Source: Chryseobacterium geocarposphaerae (GTDB taxonomy: Bacteria > Bacteroidota > Bacteroidia > Flavobacteriales > Weeksellaceae). From it: DNA of 64,000 nucleotides. Of this stretch, positions 47,301-54,601 are shown one piece after another. The DNA lies in NCBI RefSeq assembly GCF_002797535.1, contig NZ_PGFD01000001.1, positions 620,001-684,000 of the forward strand, given 5' to 3'. Numbering within the stretch: the stretch's first letter is position 1; each line of letters opens with the position of its first letter. Under the pieces are notes generated by a model that did not search any database, was not told the origin of the DNA, and saw nothing but the letters and a program-made list of their open reading frames with translations. The position numbers and the translations under genes are program-made.

Positions 47301-48909
47301 CATTGTTGCATCTGAAGTAGCTACTATAGCAAAACAAAAAGATGGTTCGTTTTACATTTGGGGATATGGAGTTTCACCTAATGTATCTGCTTCAAACTCT
47401 AATGTCGTTTTAAATCTTCTTACTCCAACGAAAATTGACCCTGCTACATCACTTTCAGGTTCAGGTTCAGGTTTCAACTATACCGGTACGCCGTTAAGAG
47501 TAACAACAAACGGTGGTAATACTAGTGGTGTTGATGCTTTGGTTATGTTGACTACTGATGGGCTTTATACTTGGGGACACGCTATTCTTCCTTTGAATTT
47601 AAGAAGCACGGGGGACTTAAGGTTTGGTAAGCAATCGGTTAACGGAAAGGCAGATGGTCTGCCACCGGGAGTTAGCCCGACTAATGTAAAAATGATGGTT
47701 GCTAATCAAGGTTCATTAACTATTACAACCTGTAGCGGTGCAGTATGGAACTACAATTCAGGTTATTACGGAGATAATGCTCCTGTCAGTACGGCTAATA
47801 GTACAAGATGGCACCGTGTGATGAAATCGGCTACCCAAACGCTGGACAATGTAGTTGCTGTGCGTGGTATCTGGAATACTAAATTTGCTTTGACTTCTGA
47901 TGGAAAGCTATATACCTGGGGTGCCAGTACTTTTCATGGTGATGGTACTAATGTTATAGTATCTAATTATGCAACAGAAGTTATTGTTCCAACAGGAATA
48001 ACCCCAAAAATGATAGGGATGACTGAGGGAGTGAATGAAGGAGAAAGTTCTTATTATCTTTTATCTACTACCGGTAAGCTCTTTGCTATGGGGTATAATG
48101 GCCAAAAACAGTTGGGTGACGGTACTTCTACCGATCGTACGAGCTGGGTGGAAATAACAGCTACCGATACGGATGCTAATAGTGTTACTCATTCTTTGGG
48201 TGGCAATATCGCCTGGATCTCTCCGGCCGAACACACTAATGATTATCCATCTATAAATGTATTGACTACTGATGGAAAACAATGGGGATGGGGATACAAT
48301 CTTCGTCAGCAATTAGGCGGGGTTAGTAATACTAGTGGTATTGTCCCAAGATATATGCCTGGTAACGGGACCTCTGCAAACCAACTTTCCCTAAATGATA
48401 AGGTAATCGCTGTAGAAGACGGAGGTTATCATATCATCAACTTTAAAGAGGGTTCCACAGAATATGGTTTTATTGGATTGAAAACAAATGGATCTATGGG
48501 AGACGGTTCTTCTACTGGGGCTACTTTGAATACATATACTTATGTATCGCCTCTTGATCTATGTGGGATAGCAGTTTCAGGCCTTTGCTACAAACCGGGT
48601 ATCTTAACAGGGACTGCGTTAGATACTAAAATGGGTATTACCGCTCTTAACAGAGCAGGAACCAACTCTGATAACTGGCCAATGGTAAGAAAAGGAGGCT
48701 GGCTGGCATTGGAATCTAAAACCAAAGCTTTTGTACCGAACAGGGTAGCGTTCTCAGCAGGTAATCCTGTAGGAATTGCACCGGCCAACTTTGTAGAAGG
48801 AATGATGGTATATGATACCACCAACAAATGTATGAAGATGTATACCTCTACGGATAACGGGGCTACATTTGGCTGGTATTGTATATCTACACAAACCTGC
48901 CCGGATTAA
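41389..48909 (+). CDS. Giant secreted multidomain surface protein (2506 aa)
   Basis: A signal peptide (about 1-22, ending IIYAQ) is followed by Ig/PKD-like domains (about 23-660), then three repeats of about 427 residues (about 665-1090, 1091-1517, 1518-1945). Each repeat has a LamG-like jelly roll and a tail with YNN-IFGIARDD, LHQKQS and YRFESIWK motifs. Next is an RCC1-like propeller (about 1950-2370: KDGSFYIWGYG, TDGLYTWGH, SDGKLYTWGAS) and a conserved C-terminus (NWPMVRKGGWLALES, EGMMVYDTTNKCMKMY). The last quarter is homologous to the protein at 22151. It is probably an adhesin or matrix protein, exported by an unclear route because no classic T9SS domain is visible. Confidence 0.85.
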   Translation: MKKQNLFLIVLLFLGNMIIYAQCSVNAGGNATICGTSYTLQGTSSGSTSGTPVWTLVSKPSGAPDPVFSNVNSLTPNVTGMTFPGNYVFQVAQNCSPSGTVTSQVTITAPGDVSTFTAGPDITGIPATTGVATLNATIPAGYTASWTYYNIFSYEFNGNVNTNNAIMSNTTTATPTLTLTNKSDHTIDPAYRAVLRITSINNSSCWYEDDAIVRFTPNPDMVFPTTYNQCIAPGTTGASFYYDASSTSPKFSTSTTNSSGNTSFGTTVTMAVVSQPAGGNIQYSRMENGRLYFSGITATGSYVFDLTISNSIGSFTKRLTYNFNGYQPNAITFVDPAYPNQTELYSAGSSGGVVFCNMAGSTSPITFYYKLNSADPPTLTDVVASSGTIPAGGAPSIVQGGAGTANRSVTLTPPSGGWRVGTYRFSITLSAAGGCTRQHLFYVHISDNARPAVNVDNITVCYPGSGVVSATVPLPAAYIAPTSNPSYLQGYGGRYDFTVVSTPAGAAAPTFEATSFRTLTSTSTVISNLNKEGEYVFKIKAIGNGSGKILTDEYACSGTSLEDTFSVFVSAQVGANAGSAQTLVGTTQTTFNGNNPGVATGTWTLLTKPAGATDPVIATPSAYNTNVTGFNTPGTYTFRWTVTTGTCNSTSDLTVNVMTAAAGGVAGADFWVKSDDAGTIATAWKDQSVNADDIPNVGGITLSPADRAHNFHPYTTGYSASKYFYNTNSDLNSTNNYLDPSMRSSVSVFSAVRPTSANGTGRITGIDDDANASEPGISINSGNPHIYKYFGNGGPQANSNTMSAANAFTVNKTSVFSAIQDQALNSGAGERRLGLDGIYETFNLGTTTNTFNVLGKHLKIGYAGWDSPGAFPGDIMEVLWFKRALTTNEQSRVNSYLAVKNGTTLNENYLSTASNVVWDITNNTGYNNNIFGIARDNITALHQKQSGSVNDAQKLVISTTGFADSNAANSAGLANDLQYLMAGDNGLKQSLTIPLAYAAGSNGTTNYRFESIWKAQNTGNVGTVTVAWPKGVKNLYLVQSPDAAFDGTDTFTPMVTEVTVNGVVYNTANVTLSNGQYFTFAGYMYAPGGVFSAAWYRADAANTLFSDAGTTNATDASTVQQWNEFNGKPFPLSQATVTLRPEFSNATTLVNFNPTVNYTTANKWLQYDGNTLGNIIDRSTGTLFSAGSTTGTTAFFGFGVSGATNTMDDPGLYNFTGNKFLFYPILGEYDPVSTYTINGPYIGGGTWQNGAGVGGNNAVDITLNGFHQTYNTNISNVNIAANRNALMAGGAETSVAFQQNEMIVFPTKLTDVEVNKVESYLAVKYGQTLSKEQNRNYLNSTGAVVWDGSVIDYYNNVFGIARDDISALHQKQSRSINDGQKLIIGAGSSLTNTNAANTNSLAEGQFLMTGDNGLFQGLKTPLAYTAGSNGATNYRFESIWKVQNTGSVGSVTVAWPKGVKNLYLVQSPDAVFDGTDTFTPMITEVTVNGVVYNTANVTLGNGQFFTFAGFGNAPGGVANGLSYWYRADKNVANTGAATDVTGWTDVWNGTTVAQLGTNTLPKYVLGASNYFNFNPGINFTANTQTLGNNTVRTLTSLNYDVFTFTKEGLTGSGFPRLFSTGMDNTTTNDQNWDGFGIWPASTNLERRPYGGGTQYPAVAPAFSATIPSIMYFRNTNTATSKGLNGAAMATATNFNAVGNMFGGHIFGDTRFSSNGSDNSGFTGHIGETIVYGAGTLSDIERRRVDSYLAIKYGITLGQVNTDHYLDTDGNIVWNGTTNTTYNNNIFGVGRDDIEILEQKVSKSVNAGTILTVATTNDFINPNQDAARTGFTNDKTYLVLGDNNNTNLAVNSITVNGYTGASRIQRQWLAQPTNAVGTVNFGVDLSSYGAGFGSGDHVKMIVADDAAFTANVVYVSGAYDATSGKWVHPYSFAAGQNKYITYVTVDETSCTTGCNDNAYLTASDPNTIEYDNIVASEVATIAKQKDGSFYIWGYGVSPNVSASNSNVVLNLLTPTKIDPATSLSGSGSGFNYTGTPLRVTTNGGNTSGVDALVMLTTDGLYTWGHAILPLNLRSTGDLRFGKQSVNGKADGLPPGVSPTNVKMMVANQGSLTITTCSGAVWNYNSGYYGDNAPVSTANSTRWHRVMKSATQTLDNVVAVRGIWNTKFALTSDGKLYTWGASTFHGDGTNVIVSNYATEVIVPTGITPKMIGMTEGVNEGESSYYLLSTTGKLFAMGYNGQKQLGDGTSTDRTSWVEITATDTDANSVTHSLGGNIAWISPAEHTNDYPSINVLTTDGKQWGWGYNLRQQLGGVSNTSGIVPRYMPGNGTSANQLSLNDKVIAVEDGGYHIINFKEGSTEYGFIGLKTNGSMGDGSSTGATLNTYTYVSPLDLCGIAVSGLCYKPGILTGTALDTKMGITALNRAGTNSDNWPMVRKGGWLALESKTKAFVPNRVAFSAGNPVGIAPANFVEGMMVYDTTNKCMKMYTSTDNGATFGWYCISTQTCPD
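44385..44640 (+). repeat. Internal DNA repeat of the giant gene (also at 45666-45921)
   Basis: The two segments, 1281 bases apart (427 codons), are nearly identical in DNA, for example GTGGCATGGCCTAAAGGCGT and TCTCCGGATGC in both. The similarity includes third codon positions, pointing to recent duplication or gene conversion between repeats 1 and 2. Repeat 3 is much more diverged. Confidence 0.8.
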
Positions 48910-48941
48910 AGCAGAATGATAACGGTTAATAGCCGTAAACC

Positions 48942-48976
48942 AAACCTCATAGGTTTCAAAAACCTATGAGGTTTTA
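48942..48976 (+). terminator. Terminator after the giant gene
   Basis: Perfect 15-base stem AAACCTCATAGGTTT / AAACCTATGAGGTTT with a three-base loop and then TAAAAA. The T-run is short, so some read-through to the next gene is possible. Confidence 0.65.
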
Positions 48977-48998
48977 AAAAAACAAATTGTCTGTAGTC

Positions 48999-49060
48999 TG
49001 TCATCCCGAGGAATCGCGGAATCTCATAATGGAAGAGATGCTTCCTCCGTCAGCATGACA
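48999..49060 (+). repeat. Modular palindromic repeat, isolated unit
   Basis: TGTCATCCCGAGG ... CAGCATGACA, left type 1 plus right type 1, with a degraded left stem (CGCGGAAT). It lies between the giant gene and its small partner gene. Confidence 0.85.
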
Positions 49061-49098
49061 ATTATTGTTTGGATTACTAATGAGTAAAACATTAAAAA

Positions 49099-49641
49099 AT
49101 GAAAACAACAAATATTATAACATCTGTACTGGTATTGGCCGGAATAACGGCGAAATCCCAGGTGGCTGTTGGGAAACAGGCTGTGACCAATACATCAGTC
49201 TCTTTAGAGTTTGCCAATACGGAAAACAGAGGCTTAGTGCTTCCGTATATAACCGATAAAAGCGGTATAACAGCAGAAGGAAGTATGATTTATGATACCA
49301 CAGATCATAAAGTAAAATACCTGAAAGATGCCGGAGTATGGGTGAACCTTAGTGAAGATGATGCTACATCAGCGACTATAGGCACTGCTGACCTTTCTAT
49401 ACAGGGAGCAAACAAAACAGAGCAATCCACTGCAAAAACGGTGATCGGGGTTAATGGGGCAACGGATACCACTAATGGTATTCTGGTGCTATCTGACACC
49501 AATAAAGCAATGATTCTGCCTAAAGTAGCCAGTCCTCACCTGAATGTAATCAATCCTTCACCAGGAATGATGGTCTATGATACGGTAAAAAAACAACTTG
49601 CGGTATATAACGGTACGGTATGGAGCTTTTGGAAACCATAA
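49099..49641 (+). CDS. Small secreted protein, partner of the giant protein
   Basis: The 180-residue protein is a paralogue of the one at 24170. It has a signal-like N-terminus (MKTTNIITSVLVLAGITAKS, then QVAVGKQ), SLEFANTENRGLVLPYI, GILVLSDTNKAMILPKV, NPSPGMMVYDTVKKQLAVY and the same final segment (WSFWKP). It sits 190 bases after the giant gene, with one repeat unit and a hairpin in between. The order giant/RCC1-like gene plus small gene is the same as at 22151-24733. Function unknown. Confidence 0.8.
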   Translation: MKTTNIITSVLVLAGITAKSQVAVGKQAVTNTSVSLEFANTENRGLVLPYITDKSGITAEGSMIYDTTDHKVKYLKDAGVWVNLSEDDATSATIGTADLSIQGANKTEQSTAKTVIGVNGATDTTNGILVLSDTNKAMILPKVASPHLNVINPSPGMMVYDTVKKQLAVYNGTVWSFWKP

Positions 49642-49678
49642 TACTGTAAAGGTGCCAAATGCGCTTTGATGAAATGAT

Positions 49679-49713
49679 AAAGCCGTATATCTGAACGATA
49701 TACGGCTTTTTAT
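49679..49713 (+). terminator. Terminator of the small partner gene
   Basis: AAAGCCGTATATC / GATATACGGCTTT with a five-base loop, then TTTAT. Confidence 0.85.
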
Positions 49714-49766
49714 ATAAATAGTTATGAAAACGAGTCCGGAAGGTATAATATCTTTTAAGGTATAAA

Positions 49767-50309
49767 TTATATTCCTGTAATTTCATCATCTACAGCATTG
49801 ATGATTTCTCTGATGTTTGTCATTTGCTTTTCGGAGAGAAGCCCCAAACGGAAATAAAAATTCTTTACCCCATTTCCTCTTTCACTTCCACGGCTTATTT
49901 CCAAATAATACACAAAAAATTCCCTTGCTATTTTAAATGACTTCAATTTATGTAAAGGAATTTCTAAAGCAGGCAGTTCATATTGGCTTTTTTTGAGCGG
50001 ATGAACGTATTTTATCAATAACGTATTCTTCGATATTTCCAAGAGAATAACTTTTAACAGGCTTATTCTCCAAATCACTATTGAAATGCTTAAAAACAAT
50101 AAGATGTAAAAATGAAGATCTTGAATATATAATAGGTTTTTCAGAACAAGCAGGATTGAGATACTGATCAAAAGCAGCGTAATAAGAATACCTAATATAT
50201 TAGTGAAATTTTTTCTCGAAGGAATTTCATAATATGCTTTTCTTTCAGCTTCGGAGGTGTACATATAACTTCTTAACAAAAATTCTTTTTTCCGTATTTG
50301 TCGATCCAT
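49767..50309 (-). CDS. Hypothetical membrane protein (180 aa)
   Basis: Not recognised. Two adjacent hydrophobic helices (about 37-57, ILGILITLLLISISILLVL, and 66-86, FYILLFLSISIVIWRISLL) are followed by a beta-type domain of about 85 residues (LLIKYVHPLKKSQYELPALE, FKIAREFFVYYLEISR), reminiscent of bacterial PH-like membrane proteins. The N-terminus is charged and cytoplasmic. It stands alone on the minus strand. Confidence 0.65.
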   Translation of the reverse strand: MDRQIRKKEFLLRSYMYTSEAERKAYYEIPSRKNFTNILGILITLLLISISILLVLKNLLYIQDLHFYILLFLSISIVIWRISLLKVILLEISKNTLLIKYVHPLKKSQYELPALEIPLHKLKSFKIAREFFVYYLEISRGSERGNGVKNFYFRLGLLSEKQMTNIREIINAVDDEITGI

Positions 50310-50485
50310 TGGTAAGAAATTGTTTTAGAATTCTCAGTGTTTATTCAATGTTTCATCAAGGCATTTTATCTGCTTTACTTGATCAAATATTTCTTTTGCT
50401 ATTCATCAGAAAAGAAGATTTCTTCATGCTCATAGCAGCTGGAAATTTATATATATAGATTCATCATAGTGTTCTAGTTTTAGAA

Positions 50486-50510
50486 GGGTAGCTTTTTTAT
50501 TAAGCTACCC
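50486..50510. repeat. Inverted repeat in a long gene-free stretch
   Basis: GGGTAGCTT / AAGCTACCC with a seven-base T/A loop. No T-run follows on either strand. The stretch 50310-50840 otherwise shows no supported gene. Confidence 0.5.
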
Positions 50511-50842
50511 ATGACTAAACCGTGTATTTAGTATCCCCTACTAAAAAACATATCATTTCGCTGCAAGATTACTTATAGTAAATGATTTAGACAACTATAG
50601 CATTGAAGGATTTCGGAAAAAATTTGAATAAAATTAACAGATTATAGAGCATGTAATTTTAGAGAAAAAATCTTTATTTCTTCTGCTTATTTTGTGTATA
50701 AAACATAGAATAATTACCGTAATCATTCTATTGATGACTTGAAAGTGAAAAACGTTTTTTATAAAATTGCAGACGATTTAGTAATATAATCATCAAATAA
50801 GAATATAGAAATATAAAAAATACAGTACATACACAAAGCGAG

Positions 50843-50940
50843 TATTTTGGTAATTAGTAACTTCTTAAAATACACACCCGATCTCGGGATTTTTCATGTT
50901 TTTGTGTGAACCTCTTTCTTTTGAAGAGGTTTTTTTTGTT
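50843..50940 (+). ncRNA. Candidate small RNA, copy Q
   Basis: GTAATTAGTA (50850), a small hairpin CCCG / CGGG (50877-50888), TTTCATGTTTTTGTGTG and a terminator AACCTCTTTC / GAAGAGGTT with eight T residues. The block order matches 25172-25275. No ORF is open across it. Confidence 0.4.
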
Positions 50941-50972
50941 TATTGTGGTAGTGTGTACAATGTTAATTTAAA

Positions 50973-51003
50973 ATCATTCTTAATGGAAGATTTTATAATT
51001 TTG
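50973..51003 (+). promoter_or_regulatory. Twin promoter 1 (ATCATTCTTAAT plus TAATTTTG)
   Basis: ATCATTCTTAAT at 50973, then nine bases and TATAATTTTG (box 50996-51003). It matches 54567-54597 with the same spacing. The GTG start at 51009 is only five bases after the box, so the mRNA is probably leaderless. Confidence 0.65.
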
Positions 51004-51008
51004 GTAGT

Positions 51009-51384
51009 GTGAGAAAGCTGATTTCCATTATTGTTATCATTCTATTTGGTTTCTACAACTGAACTGTACCAGTTTTTGAAAATGCCGCTTCTTATAGAGC
51101 ATTACCTAAAGCATAAAAACTTAAATCCTGAAATGTCGTTTAATGCTTTTCTGAAGGCTCATTATGGTGACCCGGTGAAGGATAATGATTCTGATCAGGA
51201 TAAAAGATTACCTTTTGTATCACATAACCATCTGCTTTCGGTAGTTTTTGTTATCAATTCAATTTTAGACTTTCATTGTACGGAGAAAATAAGCTGTTTT
51301 TTTGACGTCATAAAAACACTTTATAAAAGTATTTTCTATCACAAAGAAATCCTCGATTTTATCTGGGAGCCCCCGAAAATTTAG
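51009..51384 (+). pseudogene. Small His-rich exported protein, signal peptide frameshifted
   Basis: This is a paralogue of the gene at 54602: LLIEHYLKHKNLNPEMSFNA, FLKAHYGDPVKD and WEPPK match it closely. The GTG start and first codons (MRKLISI) align with the paralogue, but two bases are missing near 51030, so the signal-peptide frame does not join the body. The body is open from a TTG at 51031 as a 117-residue product with a shortened signal. Conserved histidines (HYxxH, HY) suggest metal binding. It is the first gene of an operon with the haem-binding protein and the P-type ATPase. Confidence 0.65.
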
Positions 51385-51528
51385 CCAATTTAATTTGTAT
51401 TTCCAATCAATGATTGGGAAGTTGTATCGGCCTTTGAATACATCTGTAAATTGCAGATGTATCAAACCTTATATTCAAAGGTTTATTTTTATCCCAGTTA
51501 AAATTAATCAACAATAAAATAATAAATA

Positions 51529-52029
51529 ATGAAAAAGTCGTCTTTAATAATAAAATCAATAGCAATTATCTTTTTGTTATTGCTTGTCATTCAGCTTTTT
51601 GATACTGATAAGAATATATCAGCCACTCCTTCTGAAAATGCAATTGAAAAACATTATCAGGTGTCATCCCACGTACAGGGCTTATTAAAAACAAGCTGTT
51701 ACGATTGTCATTCTAATAATACGGCATATCCCTGGTATAGTAATATACAGCCGGTAAAATGGTGGTTGGCAGATCACGTCAATTCAGGGAAGAGGCATTT
51801 GAATTTTGATGAATTTAATACCTATACTAAAGAAAGAAAATTGAAGAAATTAGATGAAGTTGCCGAAACCGTTAAAGAGGGAGAAATGCCGCTTAGCTCG
51901 TATACAATAATCCATCATAATGCAAAATTATCTTCTACGGATAAATCGGAAATAGAAAAATGGGTGGTTCAGGTTAAAAAGGAGATCAGATCATCAATAT
52001 TATTCTGTTATGACAAAAACATTCAGTAA
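51529..52029 (+). CDS. Haem-binding (cytochrome-like) exported protein
   Basis: The 166-residue protein has an N-terminal membrane anchor (about 8-24, IKSIAIIFLLLLVIQLF), a single CxxCH haem-attachment motif (SCYDCHSNN, about 57-61) and the flanking WYSNIQPVKWWLADHV and GEMPLSSY segments of the Haem_bd domain. It is likely periplasmic and binds one c-type haem. It lies 24 bases before the P-type ATPase gene, so both are probably one operon with the small histidine-rich protein. Confidence 0.9.
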   Translation: MKKSSLIIKSIAIIFLLLLVIQLFDTDKNISATPSENAIEKHYQVSSHVQGLLKTSCYDCHSNNTAYPWYSNIQPVKWWLADHVNSGKRHLNFDEFNTYTKERKLKKLDEVAETVKEGEMPLSSYTIIHHNAKLSSTDKSEIEKWVVQVKKEIRSSILFCYDKNIQ

Positions 52030-52052
52030 TTTTAATACTACATCCATTTCAC

Positions 52053-54560
52053 ATGAATTATAATATCCCTGAAAATCTCAAAGGTCTTACAGAAGCGGAA
52101 GTGGAAGCTTCCCGAAAAAAATACGGATATAACCGGCTGGAAGCAGTTAAAAAAGAAACATGGGCAGATATGCTTATTGATATTCTGAAAGAACCTATGC
52201 TTATTTTATTGATATGTGTTTCACTTATCTATGTAATCATAGGTGACTATGGTGAGGCATTATTTATGTTGGTCGCGATAATAGGAGTTACGGCTATTTC
52301 TTTCTATCAGGATAACCGAAGTAAAAAGGCCCTGGAAGAACTTGAAAAATTGAACGAGCCTTTAAGCACGGTCATAAGAAATTCAAAGATTATTAAAATA
52401 CCCACTTTTGAAATTGCTGTGGGAGATCTCTGTATTACCGAAGAAGGTAATCTGATCAATGCAGACGGTACAATTGTACATAGCAATGATTTTTCCGTTA
52501 ATCAGTCTTCACTTACAGGGGAGAGCTTCTCTGTTTTTAAAGACAGCAAATCAGAAGATAATAAAGTATACAGCGGAACAATTACTGTTTCCGGTCTTGC
52601 AGTTTTTGAGGTAGAACAAATAGGAAAAGAAACGAAAGTAGGAAAAATAGGGCAGTCTATACTGGGAATAAAAGAAGAAATATCTCCTTTACAGCTTCAG
52701 ATCCGGAATTTTGTAAAAGGTATGGCGATTATTGGATTGATGATCTTTATGGCGGTATGTGTTTTCAGCTATATTAAAACAGAAGACTTTGTGACCAGCT
52801 TATTAAGTGGTTTGACTTTGGCAATGTCTGTACTTCCTGAGGAAATTCCTGTAGCTTTTACCACCTTTATGGCTTTGGGAGCCTGGAAGCTGATGCGGGA
52901 AGGAATTATTATCAAACGAAGCAGTATTGTCGAAACGTTGGGAAGTGTTACAGTGATATGTACAGATAAAACGGGAACAATTACCGAAAACTCAATGCAG
53001 CTAAAACATCTTTATGATTATAAGTCTGATACGATTTATGAACAGGAGAATTTCAAGACAAAAGAGCTGGATGAACTTATTGATTACGCGATGTGGAGCA
53101 GTGAGCCAGTTCCGTTTGATCCGATGGAAATAACCTTGCATAAGATTTATGAGCAAACTCAGGATTCTGACGACAGAAAAAATTATCAGTTATTTCATGA
53201 ATATCCTTTGGAAGGAAAACCTCCTATGATGACCCATCTTTTTGAAAATGAACAAAAAGAGAGAATTATTGCGGCAAAAGGCGCTCCTGAAGCAATCCTT
53301 ACTGTTTCTGAACTTTCAGAAGAGGAAAAAAATAAAATCAGAAATATTGTAAAAGAATTTGGTGAAAAGGGATATCGGGTTCTTGGAGTTGCCAAATCTC
53401 ATTTTGAAGAAAATAATTTCCCTGAAAACCAGCAGGATTTTAGTTTTGAATTTTTAGGACTGACCGCATTTTATGACCCTCCTAAAAAAGAAATAAAAAA
53501 AGTGCTTCAGCATATTTATAATGCGGGGATTAAGGTAAAGGTAATTACGGGGGATAATGCGGATACCACAAAGGCTATTGCATTGCAGGCCGGGATTATC
53601 AATAATGCTCCGGCTGTTAATGGGAGTGAGGTCACCGCAAGTTCAGAAGATGATTTAATGAAGCTTTCTGAAAAAACGACTCTGTTTACAAGAATGTTTC
53701 CTGAAGCAAAGCTTGAAGTGGTGAATGCGCTGAAAGCACAGGGTAACGTAGTGGCCATGTTGGGAGATGGTGTGAACGACGGACCTGCATTAAAAGCTGC
53801 CCATATAGGAGTCGCAATGGGAAATAAAGGAACCGAAATTGCCAAATCAGCAGCAGCACTCGTCATTACGAATGATGATCTTGAAAAGCTGGTAGTAGGA
53901 ATTGCTGCGGGAAGGAGAATTTATGCCAATATCAAAAAAGCTGTTCAGTATATTATTTCTATTCATATTCCCATTATCCTTACAGTTTCTTTGCCTTTAT
54001 TCCTGGGATGGGTATTCCCTCACATATTTACCCCGGTTCACGTTATTTTTCTTGAATTGGTAATGGGACCTACCTGTTCTATTGTATATGAAAATGAGCC
54101 TATTGAAAAAGATGCAATGCAAAGGCCTCCAAGAGTGCTTACAGATACATTTCTGAACTGGGGAGAGCTTATGGTAAGTATTATTCAGGGATTGGTTATC
54201 ACAGCAGGAATACTATGGATATATCAACATTCTGTCCACCTGGGGAATGATGAGCCTACAACAAGAGCTTGGGTGTTCAGTACTTTAATATTTGCGAATA
54301 TTTTACTGAGTTTGGTAAATCGATCTTTCCATTACAGTATTTTTGAAAGTTTTAAAAATCGCAATTATTTATTAGCAGGGATTTCCGCGTTGGTTCTTGT
54401 ATTATTGTTTGTTATTCTATATGTGAAGCCGGTATCAGGATTCTTTAGTGTAGCGCCTCTTACAGTAAAAGAATTAGGATTAACATTCCTTACTGCTGCA
54501 GTTTCTGTGCTGTGGTTTGAGATCTATAAGCTTCTAAAAAGGCTTTTGGAAAGGAAATAA
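52053..54560 (+). CDS. Cation-transporting P-type ATPase (P2-type, Ca2+-like)
   Basis: The 835-residue ATPase has an N-terminal cation-ATPase domain (NIPENLKGLTEAEVEASRKK), the actuator TGES (SLTGESFSV), the ion-site helix with PEEIP (SVLPEEIPVAF), phosphorylation motif DKTGT with Asp305, TGDN near 499 and GDGVND near 571, then a C-terminal block of six membrane helices. No CPC/CPx motif or metal-binding N-terminal repeats are present, so heavy-metal (P1B) transport is unlikely. The family fits Ca2+ or a similar cation; the ion is not proven. It follows the haem protein gene directly. Confidence 0.9.
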   Translation: MNYNIPENLKGLTEAEVEASRKKYGYNRLEAVKKETWADMLIDILKEPMLILLICVSLIYVIIGDYGEALFMLVAIIGVTAISFYQDNRSKKALEELEKLNEPLSTVIRNSKIIKIPTFEIAVGDLCITEEGNLINADGTIVHSNDFSVNQSSLTGESFSVFKDSKSEDNKVYSGTITVSGLAVFEVEQIGKETKVGKIGQSILGIKEEISPLQLQIRNFVKGMAIIGLMIFMAVCVFSYIKTEDFVTSLLSGLTLAMSVLPEEIPVAFTTFMALGAWKLMREGIIIKRSSIVETLGSVTVICTDKTGTITENSMQLKHLYDYKSDTIYEQENFKTKELDELIDYAMWSSEPVPFDPMEITLHKIYEQTQDSDDRKNYQLFHEYPLEGKPPMMTHLFENEQKERIIAAKGAPEAILTVSELSEEEKNKIRNIVKEFGEKGYRVLGVAKSHFEENNFPENQQDFSFEFLGLTAFYDPPKKEIKKVLQHIYNAGIKVKVITGDNADTTKAIALQAGIINNAPAVNGSEVTASSEDDLMKLSEKTTLFTRMFPEAKLEVVNALKAQGNVVAMLGDGVNDGPALKAAHIGVAMGNKGTEIAKSAAALVITNDDLEKLVVGIAAGRRIYANIKKAVQYIISIHIPIILTVSLPLFLGWVFPHIFTPVHVIFLELVMGPTCSIVYENEPIEKDAMQRPPRVLTDTFLNWGELMVSIIQGLVITAGILWIYQHSVHLGNDEPTTRAWVFSTLIFANILLSLVNRSFHYSIFESFKNRNYLLAGISALVLVLLFVILYVKPVSGFFSVAPLTVKELGLTFLTAAVSVLWFEIYKLLKRLLERK

Positions 54561-54566
54561 AAAATA

Positions 54567-54597
54567 ATCATTCTTAATAAAATATTTTATAATTTTG
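54567..54597 (+). promoter_or_regulatory. Twin promoter 2 (ATCATTCTTAAT plus TAATTTTG)
   Basis: It has the same blocks and spacing as 50973-51003, with the box at 54590-54597 and the GTG start at 54602 four bases later. The match suggests that both operons answer to the same regulator. Confidence 0.65.
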
Positions 54598-54601
54598 ATT
54601 T

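Noticed and set aside
52053..54560. Copper or heavy-metal P1B ATPase
   Set aside because: There is no CPC/CPx motif or N-terminal metal-binding domain; the PEEIP helix and overall layout are P2-like.
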